Source: Pieris napi (Eukaryota; Arthropoda; Insecta; Lepidoptera; Pieridae). Taken from it: DNA of 64,000 nucleotides. The stretch is from positions 10,067,001 to 10,131,000 of the forward strand of contig NC_062234.1 of the NCBI RefSeq assembly GCF_905475465.1, in the 5' to 3' direction. Below, piece by piece: positions 13,101 to 26,200 of this stretch. The first letter of the stretch is position 1; each line of letters starts with the position of its first letter. Under the pieces are notes generated by a model. The model saw only the letters and a list, made by a program, of their open reading frames with translations, had not been told where the DNA came from and did no database searches. Position numbers and translations under genes: made by a program.

Positions 13101-14472
13101 GCCAATAAAAATTAAACCTTTCATTCTAAAATCCCGCATAGACTGCAATAAAATAATGTCTGTTTTGAATAATGGACGTAAGAATTTCATTAGAATCCTT
13201 GAAAAAGATTTATAGATGTGACGTGTTCTGTGAAGCTGTGAATTTGATAGGCCCCGTTAATTATATAACCCCAGAGACCGGTGAATGATATAGGTGGGGG
13301 ACACGATACCGGAAGAGGGAAAATTACAAGCTTAATCGCCGTTATAGATAAGGCTTTATTAGATGATACTGGGGACTTTTTCTCTAGATTTATTTAGGTC
13401 TACACATACTTTTTGAAAGAGAAAAGACTTTACAGATCGTGTGAATGATCGCGAATTAGGCGCAATCGATCGATGCAATTCAGTTTTTCAAAACCGCTTC
13501 CTTTTTCAACAAAGCAAAACGTTGTAAATAAAAATAACCAAATTAAAAATTCTAAATTTCGTTGTAAAACTTTGTCTATCGTTTTGAACAACGTTCAATC
13601 AAAATGTTTCGTTTAGGTAATTTTTTTCGTGGTACGGCTCCAGGCGATATTTTAAATGGTTTACCGAAAATAAAGGGCCGTGAAGTTTTCCTTTTAAACT
13701 CATAAAACTCATTAGCATTGCGGCGTCAATTACTAATAGCTGAGGAAGTAGCTAAGTGCTTTCTTTCAAGGAAATAGGCGGGAACAAATTGAAAACGAAC
13801 CAAGAATGGAAAAGAAATTAGAGATGCTTCTTCTTTATATTCGATGTACATTCATTTGAAATAAGAGGAAAGTTGTTGATGTGAAAAATGTTCTAAAAAT
13901 CTCTACTTCAAGATTTGCTTCGGTTATCATTATTTGAGATGAATCGACTTCGTAATTATAACTGTTGACTAATATTGATTGAACTAAGAGTAAATATGTC
14001 GTTAAATCACGGTGAACTGGATTGGTACTTAAGAGACGTTCATTTTCTCTTAATAGGAAACATCATCCAATCTACGCCTAAGACCTACTTTTCGGAGCAA
14101 CTTTTTCAGCGACACAACTTTCCATTGAATTACGTGGAACTTTGCTTATTATGATGTCAAATTATATTAATCATTTCTATAATATAATTTAAAGTCAGAA
14201 AGGCTTTTATAATCGATAAATTTAAGTTAAATTTTTTCAAATTGTGTTAATCTCAAATAGAATATAAAGAAATGGAACGGTTACAATTTGTAATTTAAAC
14301 AATTGTTTTTAAATATCTTTTTCAATGTAATGAAGCTAAAATAGTTTAAGCCCTCTCTTTTCATGTTATTTAAATACAAAAAGTAGTTATAATCTCTAAT
14401 TGTACTATTTGCTCCTTTAGATAGGGTAGGATATTGTCACAGGCATAATAAACATAACTTTTTATGTATATA

Positions 14473-14830
14473 TACTAGCTGACCCGGCAAACGTTTTTTT
14501 GCCATGTACCTATATTATTTCGAGGATTTTTTTTAATTCAATAAAAATAACTATCTACAATAATAAAAAATAGGGGTTGATCGTAGAGAAGCGAAAATTA
14601 GGGGTTGTATGTATTTTTGTATGCTGTATCATAAATAAATAAAAACAAAAAAAATTGTCCAAAAAATAAAAAAATAATATTTTGGAGTGGACTTAGGGGT
14701 ATTAAAAATAAATAGTAGCCGATTCTCAGACCTACTGAATATGCATATAAAATTTGATAAAAATTGGTCAAGCCGTGGTTCATAGAGAACATCTCGATAG
14801 ATGTTACGTTTGATATAACTTTAAAAGAAA
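14473..14830 (+). repeat. LINE-type dispersed repeat, copy 1
   Basis: It begins ACTAGCTGACCCGGCAAACG and runs through 'ggggttgatcgtagag', 'ggggttgtatgtattttt' and 'gctgtatcataaa' to a degraded 'attggtcaagccgt' end. The same succession of blocks occurs at 62140-62466, so this is a second copy of one family. It is non-coding. Its class is not certain from sequence alone. Confidence 0.75.
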
Positions 14831-15837
14831 AATAACTGTTCACCGTGCGCATACAGCAAGCACGAGGATGGACTGATGCTTAGACATTCCCCTGACAGTT
14901 TCATGGACCTAAGGACTATGACACAATTGTCTGATTTAATAATAATCTATTCATCAACATATGGCCTTGTCCAACTGAACAACTTGAATTGCTAATTACA
15001 TTTTGTGGCCGTCAACTATGTCGAAATTGAGAGGGTATGACATTAATAATGCGCCCTTACGCACTTCAAAGTGACCTTAACTAAATTTGTGACATAATAG
15101 CTCTAGAAATCACGTTCATTGTTAATTAAGTACTTTACCATACATCTGAAGTCTTGACTTTAGTATGTATCTCCTCTTTAAAGGTTTTATCATTAGGACA
15201 ACAAATATTATCACTTCGCACAAATAAAATCCAGTTTCGTCTTTATTTATAGGTAAAAAGAGTCGAAGAAGAATCTCTATCTAAATCGAGAAATGGGGTC
15301 GAGTTTTGATAATGGTCTCTTGATGGTTTTTGTTTTTATTATTTCTAATAATTTCCTTCAGCCTTCTTTAACGAAAAGATAGAAAAAATATTAGTGCAGG
15401 CTTTTTAGTGCTCTAACTGGATAGTGAACTAACTATATCAAATCCATTTACAGGTTACAGTTCTCTCGGAAAGTAGTCTTTAAATGCCTTACAAAACTTG
15501 TTTTAATTCTTTTTATAACGTAAATGGAAATAAATGTAAACGGGAGTTATAAAGTAACGTAATTCATTTATAAAGATTAGAACGTTTAAAAAAAATAATA
15601 TTGCTTTAATCAAATCACATTAATAAAACAACTTTATAAATGTCATTAAGTCTGAATAATATTTTAAATGCCCATCAAACTTTTCAAACAACCTCAAAGG
15701 ACAAAGGGTTTAGGAATAATTCGTTCATTTGCCTGAATTTCATCAGAACTACGTCTAACGTAAAAGTAAATAAAACTCTAGGGTGTATTACACACAAGTT
15801 TTGAAGATATGAAATTACAAATAATTTCAAGTTAGCA

Positions 15838-15975
15838 GTGTTGGTCCAATGGCTTTTGAGCACGTGAGTCTCGACCGTGAAGCTGTGCTTTTAACACGCG
15901 CTCGTACGCTTAAGGAAAGCAATGAGGAAACCGTCATGTCTTAGACCAAAATATCGACTGTGAAGGCTGATTACT
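15838..15975 (+). repeat. Old tRNA-derived SINE remnant
   Basis: The order 'gtgagtctc', 'gctcgtacg', 'gaggaaaccg', 'catgtcttagac' and 'aggctgatta' follows the SINE copies at 27366 and 61768 with many substitutions. It ends at a perfect 11-bp hairpin with a one-base loop (15974-15996). Confidence 0.5.
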
Positions 15976-17101
15976 TCAAGCCAAATTGGCTTGAAGCACC
16001 AAGAAAAGTATATGTGATTAAATTGCTTCAAATCTCTCTGAATTCTAAAGAAATTACTGTTAAATAGTAAAGAACAATATTCATATAAAATGCATATTTT
16101 CTTAAAAACCTTTTGTAATAATAGTCGGGTTCAACTTTATATTAAAGTGAAATAACCATTGATATTTCTATGTGTGTAAGCTTACGTGCCATTAATCAGT
16201 CTTTCGTTCAACAAACTTTTAATTAAATGTTGGTTCAGTTGGAGCAAAAATAATGATCATTTATTAAGTTATAATGTTGATTAAAAATGAGATTTACTTT
16301 AGGTTTACTACAATTTAGTTAGTTTAATTTAGCAAAGTTTATTATTTTAGATAAAAGGTTATACCACAAAACAAACTAATTAATAGACAGAAAATGGTTG
16401 TGACAAAATTAACACTAGTTCCCACACTAGGGACAGGTACAGGTTCCGTGGTACAGGTGCACAATTTTTTAAAGAAAAAAGATAGTCTTAGTGTAACATC
16501 TAATCAACAAAAGTAGTATAAGACCTTAAGTATGCGTGAATGTATGAGTAAGTGAATCGGTGTATGTGCGTATGCTATGTATTCGAGAGTGTGGCTGAGA
16601 GTTGTTATAATAGTTTGAAAATTACCAAGAATGCGCAACAATTACGGTAAACATAGTAACCAAAAATTACGATAATAATCCAAATGTTAAACTATAATCT
16701 ATAGTTTATTATTGACTATGCATAATAATAAAATAAAGTATAAATATTGAAAAGAGGTATAAAAATAGTATACAACAGCGTTGTACAGTAACGAGGGCAA
16801 AACAAATAATAAACAAAACAAAATAGACAAAATATGTATCGAATATTTGTCTTTTAACATTTATTTTAGTTTTAAAATGCATCAATAAAACTATAGAATT
16901 ACGTACTCAGTGAATTCTGCGATTTTGCTAACCACAGTCGTAAAAGAAAACGCATGACGCACAAATTTTGTTTTGACCAACTTAACATAGTATTGCACGA
17001 GGCTAAAATATTCTATGATAATAATAATAATCATTGCCAGCGCTTCATGTCTGTCAAATATGTGCGTAGTGAGGTCTTAATTTTACAATCCGTTTTTATA
17101 G

Positions 17102-17146
17102 GAACCTGGCTTCGTGTATTTTAAACTGTGTGTTGAAACTGTGACA
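17102..17146 (+). other. 5' untranslated part of the first coding exon, lipophorin receptor
   Basis: These 45 bases lie between a plausible acceptor ending at 17101 and the start codon. The context before ATG is GTGACA, with the favoured A at -3. No upstream ATG occurs in this short leader. Confidence 0.45.
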
Positions 17147-17255
17147 ATGGCGGTTTGCCTTATTTTTGTGTTCTGCATTCTATCAAGCGCTTGTGCTTCA
17201 ATATATGACGACGACTTCGATTCATACACAAAAGCCTACGACTATTTATCATCAG
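17147..17255 (+). CDS. LpR: LpR coding exon 1: signal peptide
   Basis: It encodes 36 residues: a hydrophobic signal peptide (MAVCLIFVFCILSSACA, cleavage likely after residue 17) and an acidic, tyrosine-rich start of the mature protein (IYDDDFDSYTKAYDYL). It ends at AG|GTAAGC in phase 1, which fits the phase 1 start of exon 2. The next exon is 6.2 kb away, so the link rests on phase and domain logic. There is no competing signal exon nearby with the right phase. Confidence 0.8.
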
Positions 17256-20200
17256 GTAAGCATATATTTTAATACACACTTATGAACGTCATTAATAATT
17301 TTGAATATTTAATGATTCTGCATTTATCGCACTTTTTGCTAAAATGAACATATCAAACTAATTTAGCAATTATAATATAATAGTTATAAGTGTTATTCAT
17401 TGGTGGTCCAGAATAATAAAGTTGGGATCGTTTTTGTAGCATATTTGTAATAATATGTAAAGCGTGTTTTTTCTATATGTTTATACGGAAACTTTTATAT
17501 TAAATTCCCCGTGAGTCAAACATGTCTGGTATAGGCATAAACGTAATACGTGGCTTAGCAAGAGAGAATCAGTACTCAAAGGCGTCTTCCGTAAAACGAT
17601 CGAGAATTACTTATCTAATAGGTCATTCAATGTTAACCGACTTGAAGCATTTTGTTTGTATATAATATTTATACGCTATATCTTATATAATTTTGTGTAC
17701 TATTTCATATTCTAATAATAAATATACTCTATATGAGTGGCTGGTCCTACTTCACTTACTAAATCATTATATTCGTACTCAGATAAGTATTACAGAAGAG
17801 GGTAAGTAATATTCTCTCGAGTAAAAGCACCCGAAGAGATTATTACATTTGGAGTGGGGTCTCATCAGAATTAGATACATTTGTATTCCTATCTCGTAGA
17901 TCATAATAAATAAGTCTAGAATAGCTTGGTTTCAGATAAAAAGCCAATAATGTTAGTTCAATGAACTCTTTCATCGTTTTATCGTATGTCGTTTCAGACA
18001 TCGTTTAATATTGGATTTTTCTCAAAGCTATAACCAGAAATGTGACGCTGTGATAGTACTGAATACATATTCAATAAACTGCGAATTGAGTAGTAAATTT
18101 GGTTACTGTAATATAAATACTATACAGTAATAAATTTGCATATAACAAAAAGAAAGTAGGAGTGTTGTTAAATCTTTCTAATTTTCTTCTACTTGTAAAT
18201 ATGTACAAAATTTGGTTCGATTTTGTTAAAGGTTTTTAATTTTAACTGTGATCTGTATACTGTAAGATGCCCTGAAGCGAAACATGTCTGTATTTTTGTG
18301 AAAAGTGTATAATCCGTATTAATTGTCATCACTACGTTTTTGAATTCGTCTGAGAGTTCTTAATTAGATTACCGGCAAAACAAACATTTGGTAGGCTAAT
18401 TATTTAAAAGTTAAGAATGAAAAAGAAGAATCAATGTATCTGATGCATGCCCTATTACAAGACTTATTTTGTGCTCTAAAAGTTTCGGAAAAACAGCATC
18501 AAAATTAACAAAATCCAGCATCCAACTTAGCAATGAAGAAAACAAGTATTAGTGCAATGAACTACAGTAACAATGTCGTTTGTCTAGACTTTAGACCTTG
18601 TTAAAAAGCTCGGCTATTTGCCTAAAATGTGTTTTAAATACTGTTACGGCCTCTACATACAAATTGGACGAAATTCAACTTGCTTTAGATATATTTGATT
18701 GAAATTAAATTAAATTGATTGAAATGTGACATTTATATTTAAAAGTTTTCAAACGTGTTTTATAGTGTTTTTTATTTATGTTATGTAGATGTTGCTTCAT
18801 TTATAAACGTGTCAACTTAAAAGGAGCACTGAGAATAAGATTTTCGCTATCTACGCTTTTAAAGTATATAGCAAGCACAAGTAAATAGGTCTTTAAAGTT
18901 ACAAGTAATAAGGTTTCTCACTCGAATTGATCTCGCATAAGAAAATGTAATATTAACTATTGATTATAAACATATTTGTTTTTTATAAGGCCATGAAAAT
19001 GAGGCTGACTTATAAATAACGCAACGAAGCCTATCATACAAAATTATAAAAACTAATTTTTTCTCACATTATATTTACTATTAATAGTCTAATAAATTCT
19101 TGAATATTATGAAATGTATAACTCCGACTTAAGTTCTATCTGAGGCAACCAGCGTTCGGACTACCCGTTCGCCCCTATTTGTGTCTACATATTAATAGAT
19201 TCATCCCAAATATTGTTATATTATTTTACGTAGTTGAGGGCAACAGCTTGTTACATTATACTGATCAAAAACTTTGTAACAACAAATGCAGCAACAAAAT
19301 AAGCGCAGTCTTGCCAAAGTTATGAAACGACTCTTGTTCCGAGCGTGTAATTGCAATATTTGCTGTAGCACATCTCATCTACATACCTTATAGTTTAGAT
19401 GCTGTACAAAAGTTTAACAAGATTGGCGCATGCTGTAGCCAAATTTGAAATTTCGTTATTTGGTGGATGTCATGACTTTTTATTAGCGTTTCAGTGTGTT
19501 GACAATTCAAGCTTTGTCTTATTAGTCTAGTTTCGGGATAACTTTTGTGCTTGATTTGACGTGTAAGAGTTATAATATGCGATTCTTAAACCTGTATTTT
19601 TGAATTCAAACACAGGTTGTGTAAGGAATCTCTCATTATTAAGATTGAAGGTCCAGTCACATAGTAACTGGAACTTTATATACTAACTCTTTATCACAGT
19701 GAAAGTTTGCGTGAACCAATAAATGCTTTTAATAGAATCATGGAGGATTTTCGTAAAATGTATTAAAATGCCAAGACCTAGCCAACATATAAATAGATCT
19801 CATGAATTTACGAATTGCCGACGATATAAGTGCATGTGCAAGAGTGCTCCAACACTGTTACCTCGGTAACGAATGCACTCATCGCCTACGTGAATACAAT
19901 TTCCATCCGAGGCTATCTTGGGTACCATTTGGCTTAATGCATCTGCAACATGCACCGCTATTTAGGATATTTGTAGGAATCGCAGTTAATTGAAAACAAT
20001 TCGTTGACTTTTCGACAGCAATAGCTAACTGTAATATAATTGAAGTGTTTTAATTTTAAATTAAATGTATAAATTATTATAGCTAAGAACGAGTGTTTTT
20101 GATGCTGAAATAATCTAAACTAATGTAAAATTTTTGAGAAACTGCTAATAGAATCAAAAATCAAAATCATTCATTGATATCGGTAAAACAATGTACACTT

Positions 20201-23200
20201 ATGAACGTCGAAAAAGAAATATATATAAAATATTTCAAATTTTACATTTTCTGCCAGTTTTCAAATCACGAGCGTAGATCGGAATAGAAGAACTGGCAAT
20301 AAACTCTCCGCCACTCTTTTTTAAATAGTCACAGTACACATTGAAACCGTAAGTTTTTCTCAACATCAGTATATTTTATTCGTAAAATTTGTTGAATTAA
20401 GTAATATTTGCTTTCTTGAAGTTGCATAGTTAAGTATTCATATATTCTCTTTATTCTTAAAAAAACAATACCTTTGAAGTTGACACAAAAAGCTGCGTTG
20501 CGTTCGACATAAGTAAACGTTTTTGTGAAATAGCTTTTTCATGTTTTCATCTTGTTATCCCAAAACAATCGCGAGCTGATGTTAAGAAAACCAGGAGATA
20601 ATTAAATTCTGTTTCATTATTTACTGTTTATGCTATTTTAAGTTACGCTCTGTAGCTTATTACTCTAACATAATCAGGCTTTAATAAACACTGGAGGATC
20701 AAAAAAAAATATTGGTTGTTTGTAAAGTAGGTTTACGATCGAGATGTTTACGTGATAACGTCTTATTGGTGATATAAGTTTTTGGGAAGTAAGGAATTAA
20801 TGAAGATAACAATTTTTTCAAATTTTAAATTACATCTATCGTTTTATTCACACTTTTGATGATAAATTTCGGGTGTAAAATGACAAGTTTACTTATTCGA
20901 CTATGATATACATTTTTCTTCATACATTCACGGAATGACTGGCAGCGCTCGAGATGAGACGGGAGATCGGTCCGTCTCTTTCTCGTTATACCTGCGATCG
21001 CGCTCGTGAGGTTTTGGTGTGACACAAGTTTCTGAACATGTCACCCGACTAAAACGATTTTAAAGACGTTATCACGTCAAAATGCTCGTAGGATCTAATA
21101 GATGTTATTCATAAATACGTTTTAATTTTTCTTATAATTAGTGATAACGATAGCTTGGATATTAAAACATCCATGGTTGTCATCAAATGGTAATAGAATA
21201 ATATCCTATACATTCATACATGTTTACATTAACTACAATTAACACTGTCAATGTTATACAAATAAAACTTGTTTTCCTATGAATCCTTCGGTTGGGTGGA
21301 TTGAAAAATGAAAAATTTGTGGTGGTAAGTTAGTGCGTGCGCCTATTTCACCATGCCTCCTACTGATAGAAGACAAATCTTTGTTTTTAATTTATTTTAT
21401 TATTATTAATATCTTAAGATGTCATGTGGAACATGGTGTAATGGCTGCAGCTCCTTACAAACATTGTGTAAAACAATAAACTTGGCGCTTAAAAACAGTG
21501 GCGCAGACTTTATTGCCTGTTCTTCTCTTCCGTTCTACGCCCTTGATTTAAGCACTGGCAGTAAACGTAAAATAAGAAGCATTTCATATATATTTCTTTT
21601 TTTGTTGACGTTCATAAGTGTACATTGTGTTACCTATATGTAAATGATTTTGATTGATTGAAAACCAGATGGTAAAAATGCAGTTAAGACACAAATTAAA
21701 TCCTGTTGCATTTTTTAGTTTTAGTAATAGTTCTTCCGCATATATATTTTTTTGAAGTGTAAACTTCTTTAGCGGCGTTGTACACTTTTTTTGGAATGGG
21801 TAAAAAATGTTAAACTCGCGTCAGGATACCTGATCGAAAATTCGTAAAGACGGATGGAGAGTAGACAGCTGGCACGGCGTATTTAATGTAATATAAATTG
21901 TCATGTTTGTGTACAAGCGCAATAAATAAATATTGTACCACATAAATGATAGTAGGTACTTTTATACTGATAATTAAAGCAATTCGTACAATATTATTCC
22001 CTAACCATTCCAAAATATCAAAAATGCACAACGTTAATATTCAAGTTTTCACTTCTGCCGGCTCTCCCGGAGTGCAACCCGTCGTTTTTTTTTTAAATTA
22101 AAATTTGTGGTAACAACAATTAATTTGCAAAATGTAATGTTACTAATGCCCTTTTGTTAAAAATGTACGCTATTTTGTAATGCTAAAGATGTTGCTGCAC
22201 TTATAATAGTGCAATTACTACTTTTTGGAGTATACAAGAGTTCTGCACCATTGTTATATCGTTCTTATATAAATGAAAACCCAATTGCCTGAGAACAATT
22301 CGATTGAACTGAACTCTTGAAACAAAGTCGTGACTGCAACGCGATAAGATAGCCATTTACCATTTCGATATATGGACCTTATATCCGAGTCCCGGATTAA
22401 TTAACTACGCTATCTCCTATCCATGTATTGTTCCATGTGGAGATAGTGACAATGTCTGATAATGATTATACAGATTTAGAAAAGGTATGTAATGTGATGT
22501 TAAAAGAAATGTATTTCTAATAGAAGAGTTAGGTAGAACATGCTACATTTAGGAACCTTAGAACACTTTGCATTAGTTAGTCCATATATAAATGAGGCAA
22601 TACTATATATTATTACGATCGAAACCACGGTACAACTTGTATGTCGCAATAATGACAAACATATATGAAGCAATATCTACACATTGTTTACCTAGAACGA
22701 AACTCAATTACGAATTAAATTAAGCTAATTATTTTTGTTTATATAATTATAGTTATCTTGTAAAAGGTAAAGCGGATAATTAGATATAAATATATACGCG
22801 TTGTATAATAAGGAAATCTCAGAGGGTGTAGTTGAATTTATTATACGGGTTTCAGAAAGCTCGCACCCTGATATGATTTCGGTGTGCGTTTTGCTTACAA
22901 ATTGCTGTTTGTCGCGTGAATCACCTCATATAAGTCAACCGTGTGGTAATATTCTCCACCCATTGTTTTATGACGTGATAGGCTCGTTCCGATCGTAAAT
23001 TAAAGTGACGCTACGAATGAGCTACGAGTTTCGTAGCTCTCGAAAAAGTTTTGATTGTTACTTTCTTTTATGGTAAAGCTTTACGTACGCCCTCTGGAAT
23101 ACTTATTCCATACAAATATGTATCTGATAATAATATGAAATACATATTTATAATGTACATATAAATAAATGTGTGTCTATAACTTCCTAAACCATTGAGA

Positions 23201-26200
23201 AGATTGTAATGAAACATCGCATTTTTATTTTTGTTCCACCTAAGCTTCTTAAATATTTATAATAATTTAATAAACATAGTATACAACTTAATAACTTATG
23301 ACCTTGTTGCATTGCAATGCCATGCCGTACAGTAGTTGTAACATACTAACATACAACATCTTCTAAATCATTATTATGCAAGACATTTTGTCAACAAAAT
23401 TCATTTTTCTTTTTACAGAAAGCCGCACGTGTACTTCATCGGAATTTAGATGCAAAACAGGTCGTTGTATACCAATGTCATGGCGTTGCGACAATGAAAA
23501 GGACTGTTCAGATGGCTCAGACGAAGAACCCGGAACTTGCAGTAAGTATTTGATTTATATGAAATATATTCAAAAAGTAATTTCTATAACTTCGTTACCA
23601 AAAATACCGTATTCACAATGTGTGCGGAAGAGGGATGATAAACTTTCACAATTTATTCCTCGTCCCGTTATTGTACGTATTTTCATACTGTTTGAATACT
23701 CCTATATTTTCCCTACATTCATAAATATTTACTAGCAACGTTTGCTTTCACGAACAACGATTTGTTTTATTAAAGTATAAATTGAAAGTAAGCGATGTTG
23801 TTATAATGTCAATAACGAACTTTTAAAATTACTCTTTTATGACGAACACAATACGTTCTGTTAATAAAATTACTATTTAATTAACAACGATTAATTGAAT
23901 TAGTTTAAGCTTGCACTAAGTAACTATCGAGTTACCAAAGTGGATAAAGGTTTTTGTATTGGGATGAATGGAACAATGAAAAAGCTGGGTTGGCATGTGA
24001 CAAAAGCAGATTGTAGGGTCGCGCCTCGCCCCTTTTTCAATCAAAGCTGCCACCGAAAATTACATATCAGAAGTGTCATCCCTAGAATAATGAACTTTTA
24101 GGAAATTAACTTTCATTCCATTAATAGCCCAAAAATGTAACAACGATTTATGGCTAAAGTTTTAAGATGCCTGTATTCTGTTCTTTGCGGCTCTGCAGAT
24201 TAAAATCTTAATCACGATTTGAAGTTTTCTGAATTAATCTTTCGCCCTTTCCTAATTTCTTTGGGTATGAATTGAAACTTAAAATTTAACTACTCGGCTA
24301 ACAATTCACGGAAATGTTTAATTAAAAATACCTGCGTTTATTACAGTAAAGGCATTCTATATCGCAGGGTATTTCATTTATTTAATAAAGCAGGTTCTGT
24401 ACTGTGTATATTAGTAGATACTAATTAGAGTCATGTTCTGTGATGCCAAACATGATTCTGTGCTTCACCTATCTATGGCACGGAGCAACTGCTAATTAGG
24501 AAAATCTTCATGTAATATTCAAGTAGGTACTCCTACTGCGTAAAGTCTTGTTTATTATGTATTGAATTTTCAAACGTTTTGGCCGTAGTACCTTTCTATT
24601 ATATATCTATATATAACATAAATATATCAACAGGGCGTAGGTTAGACATCTAGGTCCTTGATCCGTCATTATAGGCAAGTAGAAATAGATTATTGTTTTT
24701 TCGACTTATACTACTTAAATATCTTTATGTTTGTAAATGGTCAAAGACGAAATTTATTACTTTTTAGTAATATAAGGCATAAATAAGTACATTTAATTTC
24801 ATTATTAAAAATCTGTAAAAACAGGTAAAGTTTAAGAATTCTTTTTGTTTTTTATTAACTCTTTAAAGGTCGTCTGAACGCATTGACCCATTAAATTGGA
24901 ATTCCCTCGTGAATATTGATTGTGCTTTTCTTAAAAAAATATAAGATTCTTAAGAACTTATACGAAAATTTTATTGGAAGATTATTTATACAATTTTCAC
25001 TTTCCATACATTCAAATCGATGTCGTGAAAGATCCCAGAGGTTTTTTGCTTTTAATATTTAAACTTATTTATTTATAACAATTTTATATTTATTTGCAAT
25101 GGAAGTATCAGACATTTTATAAAAAAAATGTAATGAAATATAATGTTTTTCGTTTGTTCTAATGTTTTAGTTTAGTTCGTTTTAATGTTTTAGTTTTTCA
25201 GTCTTTCAGATGTGTTTACAGAATTTATAATAAGGTTTTATAGGTTATTATAAGCTTGTCCTTATTTCGCCTAGCATTTCACACGGTTGGAAAATATTAC
25301 TATATTACCGTTATTTTTCCATTACTAGACTTAAATCTTTCCTATTTATAATATTAGGATTAAAGTATAAATATAGATTAAACAAGCGAAGAATTACTTC
25401 ATTCCATCTTACCCGAGCTTTATAAGCCCCTGTAAACCGAATTACTTGCACTGTAACAATAAGCCCAGACCATAAGGTTTTATTTCAACAGAGACCGCAA
25501 CTTTGTACACTTACTACCGCTGTAAGTCGACCCTACGTAATGGAAAAGCCTTTTATATGGGACTACTATGTTTTGTAGGCTTTTACGGACATAAATATTT
25601 GCCGCACACGATACTGGCTGATGTGTGGCTCTACAATAAAACAACTGACCCATAAAAGGGTATTTGAAGGGCTTGTTACCTTCAAAATTAACTAAAATAA
25701 TATGAAATAAATTATATTATATAAAACTGTATTTGTGGTGAATTAATATGCCCTTTGTATACCACTTTAATAGATAACTCGACGAAGGTTTTAGAGACAC
25801 TTTACCACGTTAAACTTATATAGATATTTTAATTTGACAATCTCGAAGTTTAAAAATGGAATTCATGCAAAGAAGGAACTAAACTAAATGAATAATATTG
25901 TGTAACATTTACGGTGTTGACAGAAAAGCCTTAGTCAGCAAAACAGTATTAAGACCAAGTTTATTCGAGTCGTTGGATCCAACGTGAAACAAGGTTATTT
26001 CCGAAATAAGGAGTATTTAGTGTCATTAATTACGCAGTGTCGCTTCTGTTTAAGCAAAGCATTTATTAATCTGCCTGGAGTTTATATTTAGATAGCGTCT
26101 TGTTTAAATGAAGGTTAATGATTGGGGTATTGGAATAATCGATGGGTAAAATTATCTTTGGGAGTAATTCTTAAGATCATTTTTAAGAAAACATGTATAA

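Larger units (their letters stand above)
9348..17101. other. Probable 5'-UTR intron or upstream region of the receptor gene
   Basis: No coding exon is recognised. The stretch contains a palindromic MITE (9801-10146), a LINE-type tail (14473-14830) and an old SINE (15838-15975). The right boundary is a good acceptor, a pyrimidine-rich tract ending TTTTTATAG at 17101. Whether it is truly intronic depends on the first exon proposed at 9105-9347. Confidence 0.4.
17256..23418 (+). other. LpR intron 1 (6.2 kb)
   Basis: It is bounded by GTAAGC and TTTTACAG. It contains two copies of a dispersed LINE-type tail (20152-20323 minus, 21331-21660 plus) and an isolated ATG-donor segment at 22452-22484. 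No class A repeat or other receptor domain was found inside. Confidence 0.7.

Noticed and set aside
17786..17805. Possible microexon between TATTACAG and GTAAGT around 17800
   Set aside because: Only about six bases would be included, the length does not help phase, and such pairings arise by chance in AT-rich introns.
21419..21643. 74-codon frame, also seen within 39943-40344 as part of a 133-codon frame
   Set aside because: Both lie in copies of the same dispersed repeat. The shared MSCGTWCNGCSS start reflects repeat homology; the copies differ by a frame-changing deletion and have no cellular homologue I know.
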